Shown here: positions 1 through 8,822 of the stretch, in pieces | Numbering within the stretch: the first letter of the stretch is position 1 | Layout of the letters: each line of letters begins with the position of its first letter | Assembly: GCF_000621545.1 (NCBI RefSeq) | Contig: NZ_JHYA01000001.1 | Coordinates: 186,001-250,000, forward strand | Length of the DNA stretch: 64,000 nucleotides | From: Anaerovibrio lipolyticus LB2005 | GTDB taxonomy: Bacteria > Bacillota > Negativicutes > Selenomonadales > Selenomonadaceae | Direction: 5' to 3' | The notes under the pieces: model-generated | Told to the model about the DNA's origin: nothing | What the model saw: only the letters and a program-made list of their open reading frames with translations | Database searches by the model: none | Translations under genes and position numbers: made by a program

Positions 1-72
1 TCCAATGAATCCTATGATCACTAAAAAGCCTTTGTAATTTATTTTAAATAAATGGCAAATATATTAATAAAG

Positions 73-109
73 GACTGTGGACACCATTGAGTGCCTACAG
101 TCTTTTTTG
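73..109 (+). terminator. Rho-independent terminator for an upstream gene off the window
   Basis: An imperfect stem pairs GACTGT-GG with CCTACAGTC and is followed by a run of six T on the plus strand. It probably ends a plus-strand gene whose coding part lies left of the window. The rest of bases 1-310 is A+T-rich; I see no gene there. Confidence 0.6.
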
Positions 110-261
110 TATAAATGCCCTACCTAATATTATAAGAAAAAAAGTTATGTTTTCCAAGTTTTTTAGTCTTTTCGAAATTTTCTCTATATTTATTATCACT
201 AATTTTTCCTCACTTCAAAAAGTCCCCCTGCTTCAGCTGCATATAAACCTAAAAAAATGAA

Positions 262-295
262 AAGCTCCCAGACATCATAATTATCCGGGAGTTTT
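262..295 (-). terminator. Terminator of the TetR-flavodoxin operon
   Basis: CTCCC and GGGAG arms about 17 bases apart, extended by AAAAG/AGTTTT, give a hairpin followed by TTTT on the minus strand, just after the flavodoxin stop codon. The flanks are symmetrical enough that it may work in both directions. Confidence 0.7.
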
Positions 296-310
296 AATAT
301 TTTATAGGAT

Positions 311-994
311 TTACAGATTAGCTCCTATCTTGTAGGCCACATCTGCAAACTCAGAACGCTCTACCAAAGAGCGTGCCCCACAGCCTGTTGCCCATACCTG
401 CCCCACATCAGTCCATTCCATATAACGAACCAAGGTATCATAATGATTGGACAGGGCCTCCATGGTCCAGTCAGCACTGTTATAAGCAGTGGCCATCATT
501 ATAGACTTTTTCCTGTGAAGCTTTTCCGTACGGGAATAGAACCGGTCTACTATTATCTTCAGCTGAGCTGACATACCAAAATAATACAATGGCGTAGTCA
601 GCACGATAAGGTCCGCCTCCAGCATTTTCGGCATAAGTGTATTTTCAATAGCGTCCTTAAATACACATGGGCCATCCATACCGCACTTGTCACAGCCCCG
701 ACACGGATGGGTGTCCTCGTTGGCCGCATCAAAGGCAAATACCTCATGCCCTGCACTTTTTGCGCCCTCGGTAAAACGGTCAGCCAAGTATATAGATGTG
801 GATTCATTTTTAGGATGAGGACTTGATGTTATAACTACTATTTTCATATTTTTCCCTCCTGATACACTGCCCTTTGCAGGCACCTCAGTTGTCTTATTCT
901 TATTTTTTCCTGTCAGACCTGAGAGACCACATCCTGAAAGAAACAGGGTAATAGCCCCCATACTAGTGACCTTTAAAAACTCTCGTCTATCCAT
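311..994 (-). CDS. Flavodoxin-fold FMN reductase-like protein with Tat/lipoprotein signal
   Basis: This 227-residue protein belongs to the NADPH-dependent FMN reductase/iron-sulfur flavoprotein group. The first 25 residues carry a twin-arginine motif (RREFLK), a hydrophobic stretch and a lipobox-like LSGC (Cys22), so export and lipidation are likely. From residue 50 a typical flavodoxin domain begins (MKIVVITSSPHPKNEST), followed by a CRGCDKC...C cysteine cluster (about residues 98-110) and the TPLYYFGMSAQLKIIVDR segment that lines the flavin. The start at 994 has the ribosome site AAGGTGAG. A second ATG at 847 is preceded by AGGAGGG at ideal distance, so a soluble 178-residue form is also possible. 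It lies 57 bp after a TetR regulator and is probably controlled by it. The substrate cannot be told from sequence. Confidence 0.85.
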   Translation of the reverse strand: MDRREFLKVTSMGAITLFLSGCGLSGLTGKNKNKTTEVPAKGSVSGGKNMKIVVITSSPHPKNESTSIYLADRFTEGAKSAGHEVFAFDAANEDTHPCRGCDKCGMDGPCVFKDAIENTLMPKMLEADLIVLTTPLYYFGMSAQLKIIVDRFYSRTEKLHRKKSIMMATAYNSADWTMEALSNHYDTLVRYMEWTDVGQVWATGCGARSLVERSEFADVAYKIGANL

Positions 995-1051
995 GGCTTC
1001 TCACCTTAGCTTCCAATACATTTCCTGCCTTTCTTATTGATTTTTTCTACT

Positions 1052-1675
1052 TCAACAGTTCAGTAGCTTTTTTAGGCAATTATAGCTTATTTCATATACT
1101 GAGTGATATACAAAACCCACTTTAGCCTCATCCATGGCTTCCCTTTGCTTTTCATTGATCTCTACATAGGGGTAAATACCATAAATAAAAGGGAAAAATA
1201 CATACAAAAATTCCCGTTTGGCGTCCTCGTTCATATCCTGACAGAACTTATCAAGACAATTCTTTACCGCCCTAATTGAATTACCATATACCTTTTTGAA
1301 TTCCACAAGGCTTTCATACCTGCTGTTTCCCTCCATGTCGAAGTGGTTCATGGTCATCAGCTTAAGCAGCTTTCCACGCCTTTCCAGAGTTTTTGCCAGC
1401 TTATCAGCCAGCTCATCCCTGGAAAGCTCCTTATTATTTCTGCACAGATTTTCCAGGTCTTCTATCCATAACTCGTACTCTTTTTGCATATACGCCAGAA
1501 AAATTTCCTCTTTCGTATCAAAATAATTATATATTGATGTACGATTAAGGGAAGTGGCATTGGCAATTTCTTTAAGGGTTATATCCTTAAAACTCATTGT
1601 CTCATACAGTTGGGCACAAGCATCAATAATTTCCTCCCGTTTCGCCAGCAAAAATTCCTCTGTAACCTTTGGCAT
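1052..1675 (-). CDS. TetR/AcrR family transcriptional regulator
   Basis: This 207-residue regulator has an N-terminal TetR helix-turn-helix at about residues 8-55 (ITLKEIANATSLNRTSIYNYF) and an all-helical C-terminal ligand domain typical of the family. It is the first gene of a two-gene operon with the flavodoxin-like protein, so it probably represses itself and that redox protein in response to a small molecule. A strong promoter with overlapping candidate operators lies about 75-100 bp upstream. The ligand is unknown; the C-terminal domain gives no clue I can recognise. Confidence 0.9.
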   Translation of the reverse strand: MPKVTEEFLLAKREEIIDACAQLYETMSFKDITLKEIANATSLNRTSIYNYFDTKEEIFLAYMQKEYELWIEDLENLCRNNKELSRDELADKLAKTLERRGKLLKLMTMNHFDMEGNSRYESLVEFKKVYGNSIRAVKNCLDKFCQDMNEDAKREFLYVFFPFIYGIYPYVEINEKQREAMDEAKVGFVYHSVYEISYNCLKKLLNC

Positions 1676-1730
1676 ATCCTTCTCCTTAAACCTTAAAATA
1701 TTCCATGGGACAACAATTGCGTTATAAAAA

Positions 1731-1743
1731 TGACTTCGTGTCA
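1731..1743 (-). promoter_or_regulatory. Candidate TetR operator, downstream of the start of transcription
   Basis: On the minus strand the site reads TGACACGAAGTCA, with TGAC/GTCA inverted arms. A related site overlaps the -35 box (TGACACCGTGACG, 1764-1776). Both share TGACAC. Their placement on the promoter of a TetR gene suggests autorepression, which is an inference. Confidence 0.45.
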
Positions 1744-1748
1744 GTTTT

Positions 1749-1777
1749 ATTGTATATAAAAAACGTCACGGTGTCAA
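1749..1777 (-). promoter_or_regulatory. Sigma-A promoter of the TetR-flavodoxin operon
   Basis: TTGACA (1772-1777) and TACAAT (1749-1754) are separated by exactly 17 bases on the minus strand, a near-consensus vegetative promoter. Transcription would start near 1742, about 65 bases before the tetR start codon. Confidence 0.8.
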
Positions 1778-1784
1778 TATAACG

Positions 1785-1945
1785 AGCTTTAAGATGTCCC
1801 CCTCCTCTTTAGGTGGGGGGAAACAAACTTTAACAGCTGGCGAGCATATCTCCCAGCTCGTTGAAACGCTAATTGGAAGATTTTTCTTCTTAAAGAAGAA
1901 AAATTTGAACAATGGCGTTATAAAATAAAACTTCTTGAAATACAG
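1785..1945 (-). mobile_element. Possible IS200/IS605-type end remnant (hairpin cluster)
   Basis: Three stems lie in a row on the minus strand: TTTTTCTTC/GAAGAAAAA (near 1880-1903), AGCTGG/CCAGCT (about 1838-1861) and a C-rich/G-rich hairpin CCCCCCACC-TAAAGA-GGAGGGGG (about 1798-1820). The last two, in this order, resemble the subterminal hairpins and the TnpB-associated RNA region at the right end of IS200/IS605 elements. No tnpA or tnpB reading frame is present, so this would be a solo end or a small non-autonomous copy. A 17-base direct repeat with one mismatch (ACAAT-T/G-GCGTTATAAAA, 1713-1729 and 1909-1925) frames most of it. A 63-codon open frame across the hairpins is not convincing as a gene. 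Confidence 0.4.
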
Positions 1946-1955
1946 TTTTAAACTC

Positions 1956-2004
1956 ATAAAAACACACCCATCTTACTAAACAAAGTCTAGCAAAACGGGT
2001 GTGC
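1956..2004 (-). terminator. Terminator of the sugar operon (after rbsK)
   Basis: CACACCC/GGGTGTG arms, 27 bases apart, are followed by TTTTTATG on the minus strand, 20-60 bases after the rbsK stop codon. It closes the long operon that starts near 13.56 kb. Confidence 0.75.
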
Positions 2005-2021
2005 ATTTTATGTTACGCTAT

Positions 2022-2933
2022 TTATTTCTTCAGCTTATCGAATTCTTCTCTTGTAAGATAAGAATCCTGAGTACCCTTGCGGGTTACGCTAAGGGAAGCG
2101 TACTGTGAAGCCTCCTTCATGGCTTCAGGGATGTTCTGGGTCCGTGAATAGTTTTCCACGAAGCAGCCAATAAAGGAATCACCGGCACCAGTGGTATCCA
2201 CTGCATCGACTTTAACAGCAGGAACCACCAGATAATCCTCCTTGGTAAGCCACATGGAGCCCTTGGAACCCATTGTCACGATTACGTTTTTTAAGCCCTT
2301 ATCCACCAAGGTCTGAGCTGCAGCCTTAATCTCCTCAAGAGTATTGGTTGGCATGCCGGTCAGAATAGACAGCTCAGTTTCATTTGGCACAAAGAAATCG
2401 CAAAGACAAGCCTTCTCAATAGAAAGCTCCTTGCTGGCTGGAGCTGGGTTAAGAAGAACAGGCACATTATGCTTTTTACCCATATCGATGGCGGCATAAA
2501 CCGTCTCCAATGGCACCTCCAGCTGCAACACTATAAGTCCGCATTCCTTCAGAGCATCCTCAGCATCCTCAATGACCTCAGGAGTAAGGCAGGCATTTGC
2601 CCCCTTATGAATGAGAATACGATTCTGTGAAGACTCATCCACCAAAATAGTTGCTACACCATTGGCTACACCAGTGGCTGTCCATACATAATCTGTATTG
2701 ATGTTATTCTCCAGAAAATTGTCCATGGACTTTTCACCGAAAAGGTCATCGCCAATTGCGGTAACCATCATTACATCAGCACCCAATTTGCCGGCAGCCA
2801 CAGCCTGATTTGCGCCCTTACCACCGCAAGCGGTATGAAAGCCAGTGGCTTCTCTGGTCTCACCAGCCTCGGGAATTTTATCAGTGTAGGATACAACATC
2901 CATATTAGTTGAACCAATAACTGCAATCTTCAT
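2022..2933 (-). CDS. rbsK: Ribokinase (PfkB family)
   Basis: This 303-residue sugar kinase phosphorylates ribose to ribose 5-phosphate in the cytoplasm. It has the N-terminal substrate signature (GSTNMDVVSY, then GGKGANQAVAAGKLGA at about residues 36-52) and the C-terminal PfkB motif with the catalytic Asp (DAVDTTGAGDSFIG, about 241-254). Length and motif spacing match the ribokinase family. It is the last gene of the operon, 9 bp after the LacI regulator, and together with RbsD supports at least some ribose use. Related PfkB kinases for other sugars cannot be excluded, because the operon also carries its own FGGY kinase. Confidence 0.9.
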   Translation of the reverse strand: MKIAVIGSTNMDVVSYTDKIPEAGETREATGFHTACGGKGANQAVAAGKLGADVMMVTAIGDDLFGEKSMDNFLENNINTDYVWTATGVANGVATILVDESSQNRILIHKGANACLTPEVIEDAEDALKECGLIVLQLEVPLETVYAAIDMGKKHNVPVLLNPAPASKELSIEKACLCDFFVPNETELSILTGMPTNTLEEIKAAAQTLVDKGLKNVIVTMGSKGSMWLTKEDYLVVPAVKVDAVDTTGAGDSFIGCFVENYSRTQNIPEAMKEASQYASLSVTRKGTQDSYLTREEFDKLKK

Positions 2934-2942
2934 ATAATCACC

Positions 2943-3947
2943 TTATTTTTTCAATTTACCCACGCTGCCCCTAATAACCAGATTATTATATAGTCTGGTG
3001 CATGAATGGGCCTCGTCGCGGTTTTGGATCTGCTCCACCAAGCGGCGAACAGCAAGGCGTCCCATAGCCTTGATATCCACACTTATGGTAGTCAGCCCAG
3101 GAGAGAAGGCCTCTCCCAATGTAATATCATCGAAGCCGATTATTGATACGTCTTCGGGGATGGAAAACCCATTTTTCTGTAATGCCTGCATGGCCCCCAA
3201 AGCAATCATATCATTATCGGCGAAAAAAGCGGTTGGCATTTCTCTGCCTTCTGCAATGTAACGGTTTAGCCCCTCGAAGGCACCCACCACATTGGGTTTT
3301 ACGTTGAACACCAGATTCTTGTCCACAGTAAAACCATTTTCCCACAATGTCCGATTAAAGCTTCGCCCTCTGGCAACAAAGTTTCTGATCCGGGTATCCC
3401 CCTGGAGATAACCAATCTTGGTGTGACCATTCTCCAAAAGATACTTTACTGCCTTTGCTACAGAATCCTCATTGTCCATGAGAACAGTATCAAATTTCAG
3501 CGATTCAAAATAATTATCAACCATCACCAGTGGTATGCTGGCATTCTGAAATATATGGGCATCCTCCTCATTCATTTCAGTTCCCACCAGCAATACTGCT
3601 GATGCGGTATCATTTAATAACTCACGAACATTGTCCTCAAAATCGCTATGATGCCGGTAAAGATTGACAATAGAAACATCGTAGCCCGAACGCCTGCTTT
3701 CAGCCTCAATGCTGTCCAGCAGGGTGGAAAAAAATGGTGATTCAGTAAAGACCTCTCCACTATCGCGGTAAGTAACCATCTTGATTCGCTTAATTTTTTC
3801 ATCCTTGATATACCCGTTTTCCCGGGCTATTTTGATGATTTTTTCAGCTGTATCCTTATTTACTCCCCGCTTGTTACTAAGGGCATTGGAAACCGTTGCT
3901 ACAGAAAAACCAGATAATTCACTGATTTTCTTTATGTTTACCTTCAT
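2943..3947 (-). CDS. LacI family transcriptional regulator (RbsR-like)
   Basis: This 334-residue repressor has a LacI helix-turn-helix at residues 4-27 (KKISELSGFSVATVSNALSN), a hinge helix region and a periplasmic-binding-protein-like effector domain (about 60-330; FFADNDMIALGAMQAL, IIGFDD). It sits inside the operon between rbsD and rbsK, 11 bp from the former, so it is likely autoregulated with the transporter. The effector is probably the transported sugar or its phosphate. A LacI-type AAACGTTT dyad in front of rbsB (8774-8781) is a possible target. Confidence 0.92.
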   Translation of the reverse strand: MKVNIKKISELSGFSVATVSNALSNKRGVNKDTAEKIIKIARENGYIKDEKIKRIKMVTYRDSGEVFTESPFFSTLLDSIEAESRRSGYDVSIVNLYRHHSDFEDNVRELLNDTASAVLLVGTEMNEEDAHIFQNASIPLVMVDNYFESLKFDTVLMDNEDSVAKAVKYLLENGHTKIGYLQGDTRIRNFVARGRSFNRTLWENGFTVDKNLVFNVKPNVVGAFEGLNRYIAEGREMPTAFFADNDMIALGAMQALQKNGFSIPEDVSIIGFDDITLGEAFSPGLTTISVDIKAMGRLAVRRLVEQIQNRDEAHSCTRLYNNLVIRGSVGKLKK

Positions 3948-3958
3948 AGCAGTCCCCT

Positions 3959-4354
3959 TTAAAATACTACACCAGCCCTCAAAATAACATTGGCATAAGG
4001 ACTAAACTCACCAGTGCGGATAGCGAATTTCACCTGTGCGGAAAATTCCTTTAAAGCATCGTGAGGCATGGATTCATGCTCAATACCAGGGAGCTTCTCT
4101 CCCACATAGGCCTTAAGAGCAGGATTTTTGTCATCCATCTCATCAGCCAAAAAATAGTATTCTACTTCCATCTCAGTAAGCAGAGCATCAAGAGTCTGCT
4201 TAAAGGTTGGAATTCCAGGAACAAGTGCCATATCTACAATAGTAACACCTTCAGGAATTGGCATCCCGGCATCACCAATCATAACCAAATCCTTGTGACC
4301 TAAACCAGCAACAAGATAGGAAAGGTCAGCATTTAAAATACCAGTCTTTTTCAT
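3959..4354 (-). CDS. rbsD: D-ribose pyranase
   Basis: This protein of 131 residues interconverts pyranose and furanose forms of ribose, giving RbsK its substrate. It begins MKKTGILNADLSYLVAGLGH and contains the conserved GDAGMPIPEG segment with family-typical length. I chose the ATG at 4354, preceded by GAGGCG; an upstream in-frame start at 4453 would overlap rbsC and add 33 residues unlike the family. It lies between rbsC and the LacI gene. Confidence 0.92.
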   Translation of the reverse strand: MKKTGILNADLSYLVAGLGHKDLVMIGDAGMPIPEGVTIVDMALVPGIPTFKQTLDALLTEMEVEYYFLADEMDDKNPALKAYVGEKLPGIEHESMPHDALKEFSAQVKFAIRTGEFSPYANVILRAGVVF

Positions 4355-4385
4355 AATAATCGCCTCGTAGCTTTCTGCTTTCAAA

Positions 4386-5423
4386 TTAGTCCTTGGACTC
4401 GTTGCGGGCCTGGAGAGCCATCTTAGCCTCCATGTTCCGCTGGAACTGGTCAATGATTACGGCCAGAATAATTACAAGACCCTTGATAATCATCTGCCAG
4501 AACTCGGATACACCGCACATAACCATACCATCGGAAATAACACCGATAACGAAAGCACCGACGATGGTTCCGCCAATAGTACCAATACCACCGGCCATGG
4601 AAGTACCACCAAGTACAGCCGCAGCGATGGCGTTCATTTCCCAAGTCTCACCAGTGGCAGGATGTGCTGCCTCCAGCTGGGATGCAGTAATAAGACCTAC
4701 GATAGCGGCGCATACTGCGGAGAAAATGTATACCAGAATTTTAACCTTATCAACCTTTACACCAGAAAGCTTTGCAGCCTTCTCGTTACCACCGATGGCA
4801 AAGATGTGCCAACCGAATACGGTCTTTTTCAAAAGGATATGAGCGATAATAGCAATTACCACCAAAATCAAAGCACCAACAGGAATCTCAGCAATACGGC
4901 TGCCGAAGAAGCTGAAGCCGGTATTTCCCAGAGCCTCATTACCAGCAAGGCTGGAATAGGTTGCACCGTTGGAGTGAAGCATTGCCCAACCACGGGCCAT
5001 GTACATGGTACCCAAGGTTGCAATAAATGGAGCTACGCCAAACTTGGTAATGATGATACCGTTGAGCCAACCAATAAAGGCACCAACCACAATGGTGAGA
5101 ATAACTACCATAGGAACGCTGAAGTAAAGGGTTACTCCGGCAAACTGGAGAGTTACACCATTCTGAATCATACCGCCGGCAATCATGCCGGCCAAACCAA
5201 CCACGGCACCTACTGACAAGTCGATACCGCCCGTAATAATTACGTAGGTCATGCCGATAGCCAAAATACCATAGAGTGCTACGTGCTTAGCCAACAGCAG
5301 CAAGGTATTAGTAGAAAGGAAATTCTCATTTGCAACGCTGAAGAAAATCAGCAGGAGCACCAATACAATCAAGGTACGGCCCTTCAGGAGGGTCATCATC
5401 AATGATGTTTTATCTTTAAACAT
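4386..5423 (-). CDS. rbsC: Ribose-type sugar ABC transporter permease
   Basis: This 345-residue inner-membrane permease of the BPD_transp_2 (RbsC/AraH) family has about eight to ten hydrophobic segments. Family landmarks include GMTYVIITGGIDLSVGAVVGL (about residues 57-77) and the cytoplasmic coupling region ENAIAAAVLGGTSMAGG-like sequence at about residues 255-275 (seen as MNAIAAAVLGGTSMAGGIGT). It forms the channel with RbsA and RbsB. Its start lies 20 bp after the rbsA stop codon. Confidence 0.94.
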   Translation of the reverse strand: MFKDKTSLMMTLLKGRTLIVLVLLLIFFSVANENFLSTNTLLLLAKHVALYGILAIGMTYVIITGGIDLSVGAVVGLAGMIAGGMIQNGVTLQFAGVTLYFSVPMVVILTIVVGAFIGWLNGIIITKFGVAPFIATLGTMYMARGWAMLHSNGATYSSLAGNEALGNTGFSFFGSRIAEIPVGALILVVIAIIAHILLKKTVFGWHIFAIGGNEKAAKLSGVKVDKVKILVYIFSAVCAAIVGLITASQLEAAHPATGETWEMNAIAAAVLGGTSMAGGIGTIGGTIVGAFVIGVISDGMVMCGVSEFWQMIIKGLVIILAVIIDQFQRNMEAKMALQARNESKD

Positions 5424-5443
5424 TTTAAGTTATCCACCCTTCT

Positions 5444-6997
5444 TTAATTCTTCTTCCCAGAGTTATGCCCCTCATAGGAAGCCATAACCAGTCTGTCCTC
5501 AGTGATTTCATCTCCTGCAAGCTCTGCAGTCTTGATACCGTTGGAGAGAACGATGATGCGGTCTGCAATGGATTTAATCTCCTCCAGCTCAGAGGAAACA
5601 ACCAATAATGAAAGACCTGCATCGGCGAAATGATTCATTATTTCAAATACATCGGTCTTGGCACCGATATCGATACCACGGGATGGCTCATCCAGAAGAA
5701 GAATCTTTGGATTAGTCATGATGCCCTTACCAATAACTACCTTCTGCTGATTACCACCAGACAGGGAAAGAATTGGCAGGCGTTTATCCGCAACCTTAAT
5801 GTGAATTTCATCGATTATCTTGTCAATATTGGATTCTTCCTCATTACTCTTGAGGAAAATACCTTTAGCATAATTTTTCAAGCTGGACAAGGACAGATTC
5901 TTACCAATGTCCATAGTCTGAACAAGACCTTCGCGCTGTCTGTCCTCCGGAATAAGAGCAAAGCCACGATCAATCTGCTCAGTGATACTATTAATCTTCA
6001 AGGTCTCGCCGTTAAGTATAACCTCACCGGTGTGCTCTGGGCGAAGTCCCATAATACACTCGAATATCTCAGTACGTCCAGCACCCATAAGCCCGTAAAT
6101 ACCAAGGATTTCACCCTTCTTAAGCTGGAAGCTGACCTTATCAAGGAGCCAGCCACCGCCCTTCTTAGGCAGTGACAAATCCTTAACCTCAAGAACAGTC
6201 TCTCGCTTAGACCAATCAATATTGCCAGCCCGCTTAGGATAACTTTTTCCCTTACCTACCATTTTCTGTACAATCCAGGAAATATCAATATCCTTAACGG
6301 CTGCACTATCAACCAGCTTACCATCACGAAGAACGGTTACATAATCACCAATCTGCATGATTTCTTCAAGACGATGGGAAATATAGACAATGGAAATACC
6401 TTCTGCTGTCAGCTCACGCATAATCTTAAAGAGAACCTGTACCTCCTGCTCACTAAGGGAGGATGTAGGCTCATCCATAATCAGAATTTTAAGATCATCC
6501 TGAATCAGATTACGGGCAATCTCAATCATCTGCTGCTGACCTACACGCAAATCGCCTACGATAGTATAAGGATCAATTGGATGCTGGAGCTTTTCCATTA
6601 TCCGCTTGGTTTCCTTTACATGATATTCATTGTCCAGACCAACGGTGCCTTTTTTGCGCTCCTTGGCCATAAAAATATTCTGATATACCGCAAGGTTAGG
6701 GAACAAATTCAGCTCCTGATGAATAATGCCGATACCATGTTCTCTGGCCTCAGTTACATCATCAAAATGAACCTTCTCCTCACCCATGAACAGCTCGCCT
6801 TCAGACTCCTGCTCAATTCCGGCTATGATTTTCATAAGGGTGGATTTACCAGCACCATTTTCACCGATGAGTACGTTTACCTTGCCCTTGTACACATTGA
6901 AGGAAACCTCATCCAAGGCTTTGGTACCAGGATAAATCTTGCTGATTTTTTCAGCATGAAGGCAAACATCAGGCCCATTTGTTATATTGACTGCCAT
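5444..6997 (-). CDS. rbsA: Ribose-type sugar ABC transporter ATPase (two ATPase domains)
   Basis: This 517-residue protein has two tandem ABC domains as in RbsA/MglA. The first carries Walker A GENGAGKST (about residues 43-51) and Walker B ILIMDEPTS. The second has the usual degenerate P-loop region GLMGAGRTE and an intact signature LSGGNQQKVVIGK with ILLLDEPSRGID. It powers import through RbsC. It follows the DUF2291 gene by 15 bp. Only the clustering, not the sequence, indicates which sugar is carried. Confidence 0.94.
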   Translation of the reverse strand: MAVNITNGPDVCLHAEKISKIYPGTKALDEVSFNVYKGKVNVLIGENGAGKSTLMKIIAGIEQESEGELFMGEEKVHFDDVTEAREHGIGIIHQELNLFPNLAVYQNIFMAKERKKGTVGLDNEYHVKETKRIMEKLQHPIDPYTIVGDLRVGQQQMIEIARNLIQDDLKILIMDEPTSSLSEQEVQVLFKIMRELTAEGISIVYISHRLEEIMQIGDYVTVLRDGKLVDSAAVKDIDISWIVQKMVGKGKSYPKRAGNIDWSKRETVLEVKDLSLPKKGGGWLLDKVSFQLKKGEILGIYGLMGAGRTEIFECIMGLRPEHTGEVILNGETLKINSITEQIDRGFALIPEDRQREGLVQTMDIGKNLSLSSLKNYAKGIFLKSNEEESNIDKIIDEIHIKVADKRLPILSLSGGNQQKVVIGKGIMTNPKILLLDEPSRGIDIGAKTDVFEIMNHFADAGLSLLVVSSELEEIKSIADRIIVLSNGIKTAELAGDEITEDRLVMASYEGHNSGKKN

Positions 6998-7012
6998 TTG
7001 CAGTTGCCTCCT

Positions 7013-7654
7013 TTACTTAACAATTAATTCTGCTGGGGTTACGAGAATTTCATCTGGCTTATCAACAGTGAATGCACCAGTGAATTCGATGGTCTTGCCC
7101 TTAAGCTCAGTAACCTTTGCAGGGGCAATTACATCCTTTGCCACAACATCATGAATGCTCTGTGATATTTTAGCCCAATCTACCTGATTGGTGTAATCTT
7201 CATATTTAATAAAGCTGAGGCTGTCACGGATAGCTGCGCCCTTGAATACGCTACCAATCTGGAGCTTAACAATCATAGGACCGCTGTATCCATCCAACTG
7301 AACGACCATATAACCAGCTTTCTTTTCGGTGTTAACTTCAGTAACCTGACCCTTGCCCTTTACTACAAAGCTCAGCTCACCGGAATCACCCATGGAATAC
7401 TTGCCGTACTTGCTTGCTACGGACTTTAAAGTGCCATTAGCCTCAGTAAGAAGCTTTGGCAACTCTACTGCCTTTTCCTTCAGCTCTGGAACCGCCTGGG
7501 ACTCCCAAATAGCCTCAACGGACTCAGCAGCATTAAATGCCTTGTTGCCGGTAACCTCATCCTCATGACCGATCTGCACTACCTTAACGCAGCCAGTGAG
7601 AGAAAATACCATTACCAGACAGATCATTAAAATTAAGCTAATTCTCTTCTTCAT
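7013..7654 (-). CDS. DUF2291 family lipoprotein of a sugar ABC transporter operon
   Basis: This 213-residue protein has a lipoprotein signal (MKKRISLILM..., lipobox LTGC with Cys at about residue 21) and then a DUF2291-type domain (VESIWES-like AVEAIWESQAVPELKEKA, then KGKGQVTEV and IRDSLSFIKYEDYTNQVDWAKI). The family is known mainly from rbs-like operons; its job is not established. Acting at the membrane beside RbsB is a reasonable inference. I chose the ATG at 7654 with GAGGAG 9 bases upstream; a TTG eight codons earlier is possible. It lies between rbsB and rbsA. Confidence 0.85.
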   Translation of the reverse strand: MKKRISLILMICLVMVFSLTGCVKVVQIGHEDEVTGNKAFNAAESVEAIWESQAVPELKEKAVELPKLLTEANGTLKSVASKYGKYSMGDSGELSFVVKGKGQVTEVNTEKKAGYMVVQLDGYSGPMIVKLQIGSVFKGAAIRDSLSFIKYEDYTNQVDWAKISQSIHDVVAKDVIAPAKVTELKGKTIEFTGAFTVDKPDEILVTPAELIVK

Positions 7655-7744
7655 AATTGTATACTCCTCGTTTTCCAATTTTCTAAGGAAAGAGGGTGAA
7701 CCGCCTATTGTCCACCCTCACCTTTGCTTTTTATACCTTAAGAA

Positions 7745-8785
<1,041 letters not shown>

Positions 8786-8822
8786 TTTATCAGGTTTAGG
8801 CTCCCTGCTAAATCCAATAATA

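Noticed and set aside
1766-1957. 63-codon Phe/Lys-rich frame
   Set aside because: It runs through three hairpins and the tetR promoter; no ribosome site or plausible protein composition.
4355-4453. N-terminal extension of RbsD
   Set aside because: It overlaps rbsC, has Ser/Arg-rich sequence unlike the family, and the ATG at 4354 has its own ribosome site.
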